Positions 22,708 to 34,254 of a DNA stretch of 64,000 nt are shown here, piece after piece. Source of the stretch: Adiantum capillus-veneris (lineage: Eukaryota > Streptophyta > Polypodiopsida > Polypodiales > Pteridaceae); the NCBI GenBank assembly GCA_014529385.2, contig CM043944.1, positions 82,696,884-82,760,883 on the forward strand, given 5' to 3'. The number at the start of each line of letters is the position of its first letter. Position 1 is the first letter of the stretch. A program made the position numbers and the translations under genes. The notes under the pieces were generated by a model. The model did no database searches. It saw only the letters and a list, made by a program, of their open reading frames with translations, and was not told the DNA's origin.

Positions 22708-22867
22708 AGATGCCCGCAGCCCATAGCTGCTCGGGGTTTCAGCACGCGTCGCATTGACCCTGCGACGAGGCTGCACCTTCGGCCTGCAGGAGCCGTCAAT
22801 TGAGTAGTGCATCGTCACAACGCACTTCCTCTTAATATTAAAGTAAGCATGGTGCTTAAAGCCTGTA

Positions 22868-22957
22868 CAACTTTACAACGGTTCTTGACTAAAGTGCAAT
22901 AATGTTTAATCTGTTAATAAGTCTCAACTTTACAACGGTTCTTGACTACAGTGCAAT
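22868..22957. repeat. 33-bp direct repeat upstream of the secreted-protein gene
   Basis: The sequence starting 'caactttacaacggttcttg' occurs at 22,868-22,900 and 22,925-22,957 with one difference, 57 bp apart. It contains AACGG, a core bound by some plant MYB factors (family knowledge). It lies about 160-250 bp upstream of the TATA box on the gene's strand, so it could be regulatory. No gene is seen in 22,958-23,190. Confidence 0.6.
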
Positions 22958-23628
22958 TTGAAATTACGCCCCAACATAGAGTAATGCAACCAAACCATAT
23001 AACATACAAAATCTAGGGGCAGATAGTAGACCACTCTTGTCAACACCCATGAATGTCAACATTTTCCTCAAGATATATATTCACATGCTAGCTGCTTTGC
23101 AACATTTTCCTCGAGATATACACATGCTTGATTTGAGGCCAGATTTGGGACCCACAGTCGATGTTTGGGAAAATTCATTTATTCTTTTGCGAGAAATACT
23201 GGTGAATTCTAGGTGAATTAGAGAAAAAGGAAAGAAAATACAAGAACCTCTAGGGAAGGATAGGGACTATGATCCTAACCAGCAAAAATATTGGCTATGT
23301 AAAATCAAAATAAAAATGTATTAGTGTCAAGATGCCTTTGAAGAATCCCTCTAGCTGGCCCCTTAATGTCCTCATTGCCTTGCCCTCACCCCAGCACTTA
23401 TAGCCTTGCCCCCTCCCCTCGTAGCTACATTTGGAATACATATCGACTAAAGCACGACACAATGATTCTCTCACCCTATGTATCTCTTCTATAAAGCCGC
23501 ATAGGGAAGGCCTTCCCTTCTGTAAGACTACATAGGAAAGGCCTTCCCTTCCCTTGGCATATATATGGAGAAAGGCCTTCCCTTTTCATTTTTCGTGCAA
23601 ACGCTTCTTTCCTGGATTTGCCTCCCCC

Positions 23629-23630
<2 letters not shown>

Positions 23631-23675
<45 letters not shown>
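23631..23675. repeat. (GA)n microsatellite in LINE-B tail
   Basis: 45-bp pure tract. Paralogous tracts at the same place in other copies: 25,013-25,097 (85 bp), 26,855-26,905 (51 bp) and 28,239-28,331 (93 bp). Confidence 0.95.
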
Positions 23676-23678
<3 letters not shown>

Positions 23679-24330
23679 CATCTTTCACATTTGATTTAAT
23701 TTTTTTCATGACATTTATAAAATTGAGTCTAAGTTGAGTAGTATCAGTAATGTGGGGCATACCAAAACAAGCTTTATTTCTCTCCAGCCAAACATGCCAG
23801 AGATAGCCACTCCTGAGACACGTCTGTAAAGGAATATTCAATATAGATTTAGATTCACCTAGTAAAAGTTCTTTCCAAGGCATCTCAAAATGCCCAACTT
23901 CACAAACTTTCTAAAAACTTCTTTTCAGATGCAAGTTGTGATTATAGGTGTCAAAGAGATGATGAATGGATTCTTCCTATATATTCCATCTACACAATAG
24001 GCCACTTGAGACACCAAAATTTTTAGCTTTTTTTCTAGTTGACACTCCCTAAAGCAATAGTATGAGCCACAGAAAGAAGCTTTGTTTGATTGATAATGGG
24101 AAAGCCCACAAGCAGTTGAATCTGTGAGACCATTGATGGGCATTCCCCATCTAGAGTTGGGCTATGCAAGTAAAGTAGGGTCACACGTTTTTTCCTCCTT
24201 GTATTTGTCGATGTCCCTACATATTTTGTCAAGGAAAAGCACATTTCCCCTAAGACTCCTCTATAGGGCGGATCTCATGACTTCCATTTTTTCCAAGCGG
24301 AAATTTTCACAACTCTCTAAAAAAGCTTGT
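23640..24330 (-). pseudogene. LINE-B RT C-terminal fragment
   Basis: Minus-strand remnant of the zinc-binding C-terminal region of a LINE polyprotein (zf-RVT type). The visible end reads W-K-E-L-L-L-G-E-S then C-L-R-S-G-Y-L-W-H-V-W-L-E-R-N-K-A-C-F-G, the family's usual 'W...L-W...E-R-N...F' finish. Paralogues at 52,423-53,010 and 53,575-54,190 also keep the I-H-H-L-F motif. On the coding strand the fragment is followed by (CT)n and the LINE-B tail. RT core is absent. Confidence 0.65.
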
Positions 24331-24389
24331 GAAGAGTGTGTGGGTGTGTGTGTGTGTAGATGTGTGAATGCAATGATGTGTAAGGAGGG

Positions 24390-24443
24390 AACAATAGTGG
24401 TACCTATGGAATTTGCATTTCCCAATCTCAAATTGTCTATTGA
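24390..24443 (+). pseudogene. Gypsy integrase C-terminal scrap
   Basis: The plus strand reads T-I-V-V-P-M-E-F-A-F-P-N-L-K-L-S, matching the V-V-P-M-E-F-A-I-L-S-L-R-F-S block of the longer minus-strand integrase fragment at 51,640-52,130. The stretch ends exactly at a CACTA-like terminus (24,444). The same scrap is at 27,620-27,673; shorter ones lie at 25,712-25,735 and 29,383-29,406. Confidence 0.55.
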
Positions 24444-24620
24444 CACTACAAGACTTGGGCTTTGTAGCTAGGGACGCTTGCACAATTTGCGTGTATTGCT
24501 TAAGTGATGCCTGATAATTTGCCCCAAAAATTAATAAAAGCGTCGTTCAATGTGTCGCTTAGAGCGTCGCACATTGCGATGCTTATAGCCAGGCTTGCAA
24601 ATTGGACGGCATTTTATAAG
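24444..24620 (+). mobile_element. CACTA-like transposon end
   Basis: Begins CACTACAAGA, the classic En/Spm terminal sequence, and continues with repeated 'cgtcgct', 'gcgtcgc', 'cttaagtga' subterminal motifs in both orientations. It abuts the integrase scrap. The tandem-unit partner at 27,674-27,850 begins CATTACAAGA. No transposase or opposite end could be paired. Confidence 0.45.
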
Positions 24621-24660
24621 AAATGGCTGCAAGCCAAGTTTACTCGCGAGAGCCATTTTC

Positions 24661-24765
24661 ACTACGGCAGCAATCGAGCTTTCCATACACAGAGCGCCAT
24701 CACCTCACAACTTTCCATACACAAAGCGCCATTGCCTCAGAGAGCACCATCAACACCCGATCTTC
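24661..24765. repeat. Minisatellite, 'tttccatacacagagcgccat' type
   Basis: Degenerate units of about 35-40 bp built on 'ccatacacagagcgccat'. Related blocks lie at 25,887-26,040, 27,895-27,990 and 29,560-29,640, so it is a standard part of the composite repeat. Confidence 0.65.
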
Positions 24766-25008
24766 CCCATCCCATCTCCAGCCTTGCCCCCTTCCCTCGC
24801 AGCTACATTTGGAATACATATCGACTAAAGCACAACACAATGAATTCTCTCACCCCTATCTACGTCTTCTATAAGGCCGCGTAGGGAAGGCCTTCCCTTC
24901 TGTAAGACCGCATAGGAAAGGCCTTCCCTTCCCTTGGCATATATATGGAGAAAGGCCTTGCCTGTTCATTTTCCTTGCACATGCTTCTTTCCTGGATTTG
25001 CCTCCCCC

Positions 25009-25097
<89 letters not shown>

Positions 25098-25099
<2 letters not shown>

Positions 25100-25340
25100 A
25101 GTAGCATCTTTCACATCTGATTTAATTTTTTTCATGACATTCATAAAATTGAGTCTAAGTTGAGTAGTATCAGTAGTGTGGGGCATACTAACAAGCTTTA
25201 TTTCTCTCCAGCCAAACATGCCAAAGATAGCCACTACTTACACACGTCTATAATGGGATATTCATAGATTTACATTCACCCTGTAAAAGTGCTTTCCAAG
25301 GCATCTCAAAATGCCCAACTCCACTGTTTTAAAAGGTTCT
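25098..25340 (-). pseudogene. LINE-B C-terminal fragment, short copy
   Basis: Same minus-strand E-R-N type fragment downstream of the (GA)n at 25,013-25,097, broken by frameshifts (M-F-G-W-R-E-I-K-L in place of W-L-E-R-N-K). It stops at the deletion join near 25,350. Its tail, 24,780-25,012, repeats the 'ggaaaggccttcccttc' block. Confidence 0.55.
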
Positions 25341-25642
25341 TTTCAAATGCAGGTTCAAGCCTTGCTGGCAGTATAGTCTTAAAACTCGCCCTCAACAATG
25401 GTGCGAATGGTGGCCTTTTTTGCTACAAGAGATTTCAACAACTGTCCGCAATTGCAGCCTGTCAAGACTCGCACTCGAAATCACCTTTACTGAAGGTAGA
25501 TGCTATGTAGTACTATCGATTGCATCCCTTTATGCTCCAAATGGAGCACCATGCAGCAAAAGTGCGCAGCAACTTGTTAAAGGTCCTTAATTTTTTCTAA
25601 GAGGAGATTTGCACAACTCTATTAAAATCTTGATGAAGAACG

Positions 25643-25648
<6 letters not shown>

Positions 25649-25675
<27 letters not shown>
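25649..25675. repeat. (GT)n microsatellite
   Basis: Short pure tract; the paralogue in unit 2 at 29,316-29,343 is interrupted by GC. Confidence 0.9.
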
Positions 25676-25678
<3 letters not shown>

Positions 25679-26114
25679 ATGTGTGAATGCAATGATGCGA
25701 GAGGAGGGAAGAGTAGTGGTCCCTATGGAATTTGCAATTTGCCCCAAAAATTAGTAAAAGTGTCACTAGATGCATCCCTTAGGTCGCCACACATTGCAAC
25801 GCTTGCAAATTGGATGGCATCGTAAAAGAAGCGGCGACGCTTAAGCGATGCGAAAAACTTCAAAAAATATCCCCAAATTTACTCGTGGGAGCAATTTTTA
25901 CACCCGTAGCAACTGAGCTTTCCATACATAGAGCGCAATTTTTACTCCCGTGGCAACCGAGCTTTCCATACATAGAGTGCAATCGCCTCACAAATTTCCA
26001 TACACAGAGCGCCATTGCGTCACAGAGTGCCATCGATGCCCAGTCTTCCCCACCCCATCTCATGCAGGCCACCCAATCCATTTGTCCGGCTCTTCAGCGG
26101 CTATGTATACACAA

Positions 26115-26340
<226 letters not shown>

Positions 26341-26852
26341 AATGAAATGTGATATTAAGCGTATTCAAAAGGCCAAAATTACCTATTGAGAGAAATACTG
26401 GTGAATTCTAGGTGAATTAGAGAAAAAGGAAAGAAAATACAAGAACCTCTAGGGAAGGATAGGCACTATGATCCTAACCAGCAAAGATATTGGCTATATA
26501 AAATCAAAATCAAAATGTATTAGTGTCAAGATGCCTTTGACGAATTCCTCTAGCTGGCCCCTTAATGTCCTCATTGCCTTGCCCTCGCGCCAGCATTTAC
26601 AGCGGTGCCCCCTCCCCTCGTAGCTACATTTGGAATACAGATCGACTAAAGCACGACACAATGAATTCTCTCACCCCTGTCCAGGTCTTCTATAAGGCTG
26701 CATAGGGAAGGCCATCCCTTCTGAAAGACTGCATAGGAAAGGCCTTCTTCCCTTAGCATATATCGGGAGAAAGGCCTTCCCTTTTCATTTTTCTTGCCCA
26801 CGTTTCTTTCCTCGATTTGCCTCCCCCATGCGAGACTAGATTTGCCTCCCCC

Positions 26853-26905
<53 letters not shown>

Positions 26906-26907
<2 letters not shown>

Positions 26908-27560
26908 TATCATCTTTCACATTTGATTAAATTTTTTTCATGACATTTATAAAATTGAGTCTAAGTTGAGTAGTATCAATAATGTGGGGCATACCAAAAC
27001 AAGCTTTATTTCTCTCCAGCCAAACATGCCAGAGATAGCCACTCCTGAGACACGTCTGTAAAGGGATATTCAATATAGATTTAGATTCACCCAGTAAAAG
27101 TTCTTTCCAAGACATCTCAAAATGCCGAACTTCACAACCTTTTGAAAAACTTCTTTTCAGATGCAAGTTGTGATTATAGGTGACAAAGAGGTGATGAATG
27201 GATTCTTCCTATATATTCCATCTACACAATAGGCCACTTGAGACACCAAATTTTTTAGCTTTTTTTCTAGTTGACACTCCCTAAAGCAGTAGTATGAGCC
27301 ACAGAAAGAAGCTTTGTTTGATTGATAATGGGAAAGCCCACAAGCAGTTGAATCTGTGAGACCATTGATGGGCATTCCCCATCTAGAGTTGGGCTATGCA
27401 AGTAAAGTAGGGTCACACGTTTTTTTCCTCCTTGTATTTGTCGATGTCCCTACATATTTTGTCAAGGAAAAGCACATTTCCCCTAAGACTCCTCTATAGG
27501 GCGGATCTCATGACTTCCATTTTTTCCAAGTGGAAATTTGCACAACTCTCTAAAAAAGCT
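26906..27560 (-). pseudogene. LINE-B C-terminal fragment, unit 2
   Basis: Nearly identical to 23,676-24,330: H-L-K-R-S-F-S-K-G-C-E-V, W-K-E-L-L-L-G-E-S, Y-L-W-H-V-W-L-E-R-N-K-A-C-F-G. Minus strand; RT core absent. Confidence 0.65.
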
Positions 27561-28236
27561 TGTGAAGAGTGTGTGGGTGTGTGTGTGTAGATGTGTGAAT
27601 GCAATGATGTGTAAGGAGGGAACAATAGTGGTACCTATGGAATTTGCATTTCCCAATCTCAAATTGTCTATTGACATTACAAGAGGGCTTTGTAGCTAGG
27701 GACGCTTGCAAAATTTACGCGCGTTGCTTAAGTGACGCCTAATAATTTGCCCTAAAAATTAATAAAAGCGTCGCTAGATGTGTCACTTAGAGCGTCGCAC
27801 ATTGTGATGCTTATATCCACGCTTGCAAATTGGATGGCATCATATAAGAAACGGTGGCAATCCAAGTTTACTCGCGAGAGCCATTTTCACTATGGTGGCA
27901 ACCGAGCTTTCCATACACAGAGCACCATCGCCTCACAACTTTCCATACACAAAGCGCCATTGCCTCACAGAGCGCCATCGGCACCCGGTCTTCCCCACCC
28001 CATCTCAAGCCTTGACCCCTTCCCTCGCAGCTACATTTGAAATACATATCGACTAAAGCACGACGCAATGAATTCTCTCACCCCTATCTACGTCTTCTAT
28101 AAGGCCGCATAGGAAAGGCCTTCCCTTCTGTAAGACCGCATAGGAAAGGCCTTCCCTTCCCTTGGCATATATATGGAGAAAGGCCTTGCCTTTTCATTTT
28201 CCTTGCACATGCTTCTTTCCTGGAATTGCCTCCCCC

Positions 28237-28331
<95 letters not shown>

Positions 28332-28334
<3 letters not shown>

Positions 28335-28870
28335 CATCTTTCACATCTGATTTAATTTTTTTCATGACATTCATAAAATTGAGTCTATGTTGAGTAGTAT
28401 CAGTAGTGTGGGGCATACCAAAACAAGCTTTATTTCTTTCCAGCCATACATGCCAAAGATAGCCACTCCTTAGACACGTCTATAATGGGATATTCTAGAT
28501 TCACATTCCCTGTAAAAGTGCTTTCCAAGGCATCTCAAAATGCCCAAATTCACAACCTTTTTGAAAAGTTGTTTTCAGATGCATGTTGTGATTACAAGTG
28601 ACAACAAGATGATGAATGGATTCTTCCTATATAATCCATCTACAATATCGGCCACTTGAGACACCAATTTTTTTCTTTTTTTCTAGTCGAAACTCCCTAA
28701 TGTAGTAGTATGAGCCACATAAAGAATCTTTGTTTGATTGATAATGGGAAGTCCACAAGCACTTGAATCTCTAAGACCATTGATGGGCATTCCATGATAG
28801 CCCCCATATGGAGTTGGGCTATGCAAGTAAAGTAGGGTCACACCTCTTTTTCTCCTTGTATTTGTAGATG
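28332..28870 (-). pseudogene. LINE-B C-terminal fragment, longer partner of 25,098-25,340
   Basis: Minus-strand copy that keeps the stretch lost from unit 1 (28,583 onward). Stops and small deletions are more frequent than in 26,906-27,560. Its (GA)n is at 28,239-28,331 and its tail at 28,010-28,238. Confidence 0.55.
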
Positions 28871-28974
28871 TCCCTAGGGTAAAAGGGCCAATAATGGGGT
28901 GGGTGCCTCTTGAAGGACCCGCGGACCCTTAAATTATGAAAAGAAAAACTCAGATTTAGGACACCCAAGTGTGT

Positions 28975-29110
28975 GTGCTTTCACAGCTAGCTCAGTTGGG
29001 GTTCTAATCACTGCCGTCCGATGTAGGTTCAAGCCTTGCTGGCAGTAGAGTCTTTAAACTCACCCTCGATAGTGGTGGCAATGGCGGCCTTTTTTGCTAC
29101 ACGAGATTTC
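28975..29110 (+). mobile_element. tRNA-derived SINE head
   Basis: Box A TAGCTCAGTTGG at 28,988-28,999 and box B GGTTCAAGCC at 29,026-29,035 match RNA polymerase III promoter elements. Spacing (38 bp between starts) is a little short for a tRNA, and the segment does not fold as a full cloverleaf, so a SINE is preferred over a tRNA gene. The paralogue in unit 1 keeps only box B (near 25,352) because the deletion removed box A. Confidence 0.5.
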
Positions 29111-29698
29111 AACAACTATCCGCGATCGCAGCTTGTCAAGACTCGCACTCGAAATCGCCTTTACTGCAGGTAGATGCTATGCAGCGCTATCGATTGCATT
29201 CCTTTATGCTCAAAATGGAGCACCATGAAGAAAAAGTGCCCAGCAACTCGTTAAAGGTCCTTAATTTTTTCCAAGAGTAAATATGCACAACTCTATTAAA
29301 AGCTTGATGAAGAACTGTGTGTGTGTGTGTGCGTGTGTGTGTGCAGATGTGTGAATGCAATGATGCGTGAGGAGGGAAGAGTAGTGGTCCCTATGGAATT
29401 TGCAATTTGACCCAAAAATTAATAAAAGTGTCTCTAGATGCATCACTTAGATCGTCGCACATTGTGACGCTTGCAAATTGGATGGCATCGTAGAAGAAGC
29501 ACCGTCGCTTAAGTGATGCTAAAAATTTGAAAAAAATCCCAATTTTCACTTGCGTGCCAACCGAGCTTTCCCTACATAGAGCGCAATCGCCTCACAACTT
29601 TCCATACACAGAGCGCCATTGCCTCACAAAGTGCCATCGATGCCCAGTGTTCCGCACCCCATTTCGAGCTCTTCAGCGCGGCTAGGTATACACAACCC

Positions 29699-29901
<203 letters not shown>

Positions 29902-30369
29902 AATGAAATGTGATATTAAACGTATTCAAAAGGCCAAAATTACCTATGAGACCAAAATGATACAATCCTTGTGGATCTAATCCAATGCCTGGGTACAAAA
30001 CAAAAATGAGGTAACGTGAAGGACTGAGCCTAAAAGACTAAAATTGTCAGCTTGAAAATCATCATCATCCATGCCCGAGGATGCCCGGCATTGGGCGTTG
30101 TCCGAGAAAGTATTGCATTGGTCGTTGAAGAACTTCATCAATGTTGACCTCTGTAAATAGTCGTATTAGGCGTCTCCCATGTCATGCTAGAATAGTCATT
30201 ATTCTCTGGTGGAGCCTTTTTTGATGTCGTGGTCACCCACGTAGATGTGGACGTCCAGCTCTTTCGAACTCACTGGCTGTACACTAATATACCTCTGGTA
30301 GAAGTGGGCTCTAAAGCCTACTGTGAAGCATGCTCATCCCGTTGCTAAGTCCCTGCTAACAAGAATTTA

Positions 30370-30720
30370 GTGATCTCCCTCTGTGAATCTCTCCCACTAC
30401 CTGGTCTCCCCAAGAGACTTTCCCTATGTCTACGCAACTCTTGCAAAAACAGCCGGTGGCATCTTTGATCCTGATATCTCATGACTCTAGCCAATGGTCC
30501 AAATCCCTCTTTGAATAGACAATAAAAGCACCCTCGTATCTCATAGCATATCGGACAATGAAAAATGTGATTAAATCTGTCTCTATCTCTATATTACATA
30601 ATTTAGAATAGCATGGCTTCTGCTTGTACTCCCCTAAATCTGTCAGTCTCAATCTTTAGCTAATGTGATGATGTGCGCATGTGACCAATAGCACATTGTA
30701 TCCCTTAGGATAAATGAGTG
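30370..30720 (-). pseudogene. Unrecognised coding family, copy 1
   Basis: The minus strand at 30,414-30,518 reads L-F-K-E-G-F-G-P-L-A-R-V-M-R-Y-Q-D-Q-R-C then H-R-L-F-L-Q-E-L-R-R-H-R-E-S-L. It matches copy 2 (31,524-31,628) at 21 of 35 residues, with most other changes conservative. The upstream side shows A-I-G-H-M-R-T-S-S-H and a Cys pair (H-C-P-I-C-Y), but frames shift. I do not recognise the family. The Cys pairs hint at metal binding (inference). Stops and shifts suggest a decayed gene or transposon protein. Confidence 0.45.
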
Positions 30721-30883
30721 TTCATATAGGCCGGTCTGATCACATATCCATCCTCTGTTAGTTGGAGGAGATTTTCTCTACAGATATGCATCTTCGTGCC
30801 CATTTCTTGAACCGGATGTATCCATGTGCTTTTGGTACCTATCCAGTTGAATCAATTCTTGATGTATAATTCTAGTGGTCTCT

Positions 30884-31033
<150 letters not shown>

Positions 31034-31292
31034 TATGATATCTTAACGTCCTCAAAAGGCCAAAATATCCTAGCAGACCAATCTCTTGAGGCGTCCACTA
31101 GGAAATATGTAAGATAGCACGTGCGAAAAAATTAAGGGACTTATACATTTACAAAATAAAATACTTATATAAAGGGTTCTTTAATTGAGAAAGTGAAAAT
31201 TTTCATACATAAGGGCTAGTTTTTTTACAAAAATGCATACATAAGAGGTACATATAATACTTGAAAATATACAAGTAAGTCATTATTTAAAT

Positions 31293-31860
31293 TTATACCT
31301 CTTGTTCACATGTGCTATATGTAGTTTTTACATAGTGGACTCCCCGGGACCAATCTGTTACATATTGGTGAATCCCTAGCTCCAATGCTCGGTCAATGAG
31401 AGTACCGCGGGTGTGAGTTTGAGCTGAGGTTTGCAATGGTGGCTGCTCCTCTATTTGACTAGTGTCTAGTGTGAAGAAATTGATATTCTGTCTCTGGGAT
31501 TGTCTTTCTCCATATCTCCTCGGTAAACTATCTTTGTGTCTGTGTAACTCAAGTAGATACAGTCCAAGACATTTCTGGTCTTCATAGCTCATGACTCTGG
31601 AGAAGTTTCCAAAGCCTTCTCTAAATAGATAGTGCAAGCAACATCATATCTTGTAATACACTATGCATTGACATATATAATGAATCTCTATTCTAGCTCT
31701 GTATGGCATAGGTGGCATATCCTGCTAGTTGCTAGTTGCTGGTATTCCTCTAAATCTAGCTGTTGGTGTGGAGATGTCCGTATCTGACCAATGGCCCGCT
31801 GTAACCCATTTACGTGCCCAACTCCTATATCAGCTCTCTCCATGTCGTCCTGGTGTCCAA
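31293..31860 (-). pseudogene. Unrecognised coding family, copy 2
   Basis: An open frame of 114 codons (31,293-31,637) contains L-F-R-E-G-F-G-N-F-S-R-V-M-S-Y-E-D-Q-K-C and L-L-E-L-H-R-H-K-D-S-L-P-R-R-Y-G-E-R. Upstream on the minus strand (31,640-31,860) another phase reads A-I-G-Q-I-R-T-S-P-H-Q-Q-L-D-L-E-E-Y, I-C-H-L-C-H and R-Y-D-V-A-C-T-I-Y, with two stops. Copies 1 and 2 are tandem, about 1.1 kb apart, with a (GA)n between them. No family assigned; a transposon-encoded or expanded host protein are both possible. Confidence 0.45.
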
Positions 31861-32047
31861 TTGGGTAAGGTCCTAGAGACTAGCGAATGAGTCTAGTAAT
31901 AACCACTTGTGTAAGAGACAATGATGCTTTATCATGGGAGTATTAGAAGGGAGGCAAGTTATCCATGCTGAAGCCATGTATCTGAAACCATGATGACATA
32001 TCTGCATACCAACATGATGTGTCCCCTATAAAGCATGATGTGTCCCC

Positions 32048-33200
32048 CAAGGATAGTGTTGAATACCACAGATAACTCTTTCGAGGGATTTCACCTAGTT
32101 ATAAGAGAGCCTTGTAGAGAAATAGATGGTCATGACAAATTGTGAAAACAAGTTAGAGAGGCCAATAAGGCGAGTGAGCTAAGAAGACGAGTAAACCAGA
32201 CCGATGATGGAAGAGGAGTGTTTCTTCCACCAATAGAGAAAACTTAGATTGGATCTCAAATGCATCTAGAAGTGCAATCGTATTAGGGAGACAAAGGATA
32301 TGTACAATCTGATAATGGACATGCAACCCCATTTGCTAATAGCACTAGCTACCGTCCTAAACGAGAGAGCACGAGGCCAATTAGATGTTATTGAAATCCC
32401 ATATAAAGATTGTGTTCAAGTAAGGTCATCACCAGACCGATGATGGAAGAGGAGTGTTTCTTCCACCAATAGAGAAAACTGAGACTGGTTCTCAAATGAA
32501 TCTAGAAGTGCAATCGTATTAGGGAGACAAAGGATCTGTACAATCTGATAATGGACATTCAACCCCATCTGCTAATAGCACTAGCTACCGTCCTAAACGA
32601 GAGAGCACGAGGCCAATTAGATGTTATTGCAATCCCATATAAAGATTGTCTTCAAGTAAGGTCATCAATTCAAAAGGGTTAATAGATATTCTATCTACAC
32701 CAACCACCTGTACGGTAACATTAGCCGAGTTTCTCAGAATAAGACCAAACATATGGACTACTGTGGAAAAATATCAAGAGAAATTTGGCATAAAAAATGA
32801 CTCAAATCAAGAAAGGGATCAAAGAGCTTGAAATGCCTAAGCTCAACACTAGACTCATGCCATTGAACAATGTAGGCGAGTACTATGAGGGAGAAGATGG
32901 GAACACCACTCCACCTATGGAATTCCAAGGTATAAAAACCATGGAGATCCTTGATAGTGGAGCTAGTGTTGCCATTGCAACAAAAGAGATCTGGACAACG
33001 GGAAAAACCAGCAGTACCCGGATGAAACTGCAGCTGTGCAGACGGACACACAAAAAATCCCATAGGAGTGCTAGAAAAAGTAGTTGTCACTTCTTGCGGC
33101 ATTGAGTATGAGCATACCTTTGCTATTTTTGACTTTACCAAGATGAACATTTATGATACCATACTAGGAAGACTATTCATGCTACAATTGAAACAAGACA
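32048..33200 (+). pseudogene. Family-A gag-protease fragment A2
   Basis: Corresponds to 3,270-4,190 of A1 and 63,140-64,000 of A4. It contains the T-T-D-N-S-F-type block, the acidic linker and the protease active site I-L-D-S-G-A-S-V-A-I-A-T-K-E (D-S-G near 32,953). It ends at 33,190, where unrelated sequence begins. A 236-bp stretch is duplicated inside. Stops and shifts make it inactive. Confidence 0.75.
32195..32666. repeat. 236-bp tandem duplication inside A2
   Basis: 32,195-32,430 and 32,431-32,666 both begin 'accagaccgatgatgg' and run to 'caagtaaggtcatc' with few differences. A1 and A4 have a single copy, so the duplication is private to A2. Confidence 0.85.
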
Positions 33201-34254
33201 CGGGCTGCTGCCCAACAAAAAAAAAAAAACCAGCCACCTGCCTGCCTGCACCATTGCTCAAACCAGCCACAACCGATCACCTGTATCCACAAAACAAGAC
33301 ATGATGTCTACCCTCCAGACATAATGACGTACACCCATGGGGCAACCAAACGGACCCATGTATGCTACGAATAGAAAGAAATCATGCCACTAGGGCTGCA
33401 TGCGAAAACCCGTCCACAGTATTCATACATATGCCATTCATGGCTCAAACAATAACCTGCGTTTGGCAATGAAATCTCAGATTGTCCAGTGTAACACCAC
33501 TTCCAATGTGCATGCATAACAAGAAAACACCCTGCGTCACTGGTTTATTGAGGTTGCCGTATTGCCATGCATGTCAGCCTTCCTTTTGTTTGCCTCAACA
33601 CACAAAACTAATAGCTTTGTATTTGTAAGGACATGTTGGATTGTGGTGAGCGTCATAGTTCAGATTCCAACAACGTTGATGTTAATGATATTTCTAGATA
33701 AAAGTGGATAATTTTTGTTAATCTGCACCCTCTCTATGGCCCTATTCATGTTTGTGTTTGCACCCTTCAGACTATAGATCTTTACTTTTGTCCTTCACTC
33801 CAGCAAAATTCCAGTCACATTGGACTCTGAAACCAGACCATTTTAAGATTAGGTTAGTATCAGCCTTCTGGAAAAGGTAGCACTCCAGTATCTTCTTGTA
33901 AATGTGTATTCATCAATACATTGAAGGCATGGCTCACTAGATGCTTCCACTCAGCCTGCATCTTTGCATTTTTGGTTTAGGACCACACAATCTCCCTCAT
34001 ACGTGTATGCCTGCCACCTGGAAGGTTTGACAAAGAATCCATCCCACTACCTCCAACATGCTAGCCATAACCTCCAACAGCTCGTGACAATGCAAAATCG
34101 ACGAGCTCCGTAGATAAGCATATCCAAGCATGCTTATCAAGTACCTCCTCACCGATGTGCTAGCCATGTTATATGCATTCTATGGTCTTGGCACTCTCTT
34201 TCTAGAGACAGTTCACTGAGGGAAGAAGTGGTTGTTGCTATTGGTGACAAGACC
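33201..34254. other. No gene recognised
   Basis: Mixed sequence with an A-run at 33,218-33,230 and a CTGCCTGC patch. No reading frame, RNA gene or paired repeat end is supported. Confidence 0.5.

Noticed and set aside
24504-24884. Plus-strand open frames 24,504-24,884 and 27,780-28,056
   Set aside because: They translate the minisatellite and CACTA-like subterminal repeats; several overlapping frames are open for the same compositional reason.
24856-25234. Reading frames of Ser-Leu or Glu-Arg repeats
   Set aside because: They are translations of (GA)n/(CT)n; the same applies at 28,084-28,416, 29,624-29,998, 30,778-31,098 and 47,770-48,203.
28984-29050. Functional tRNA gene
   Set aside because: Boxes A and B are good, but spacing is short and acceptor and anticodon stems do not pair convincingly; a SINE head fits better.
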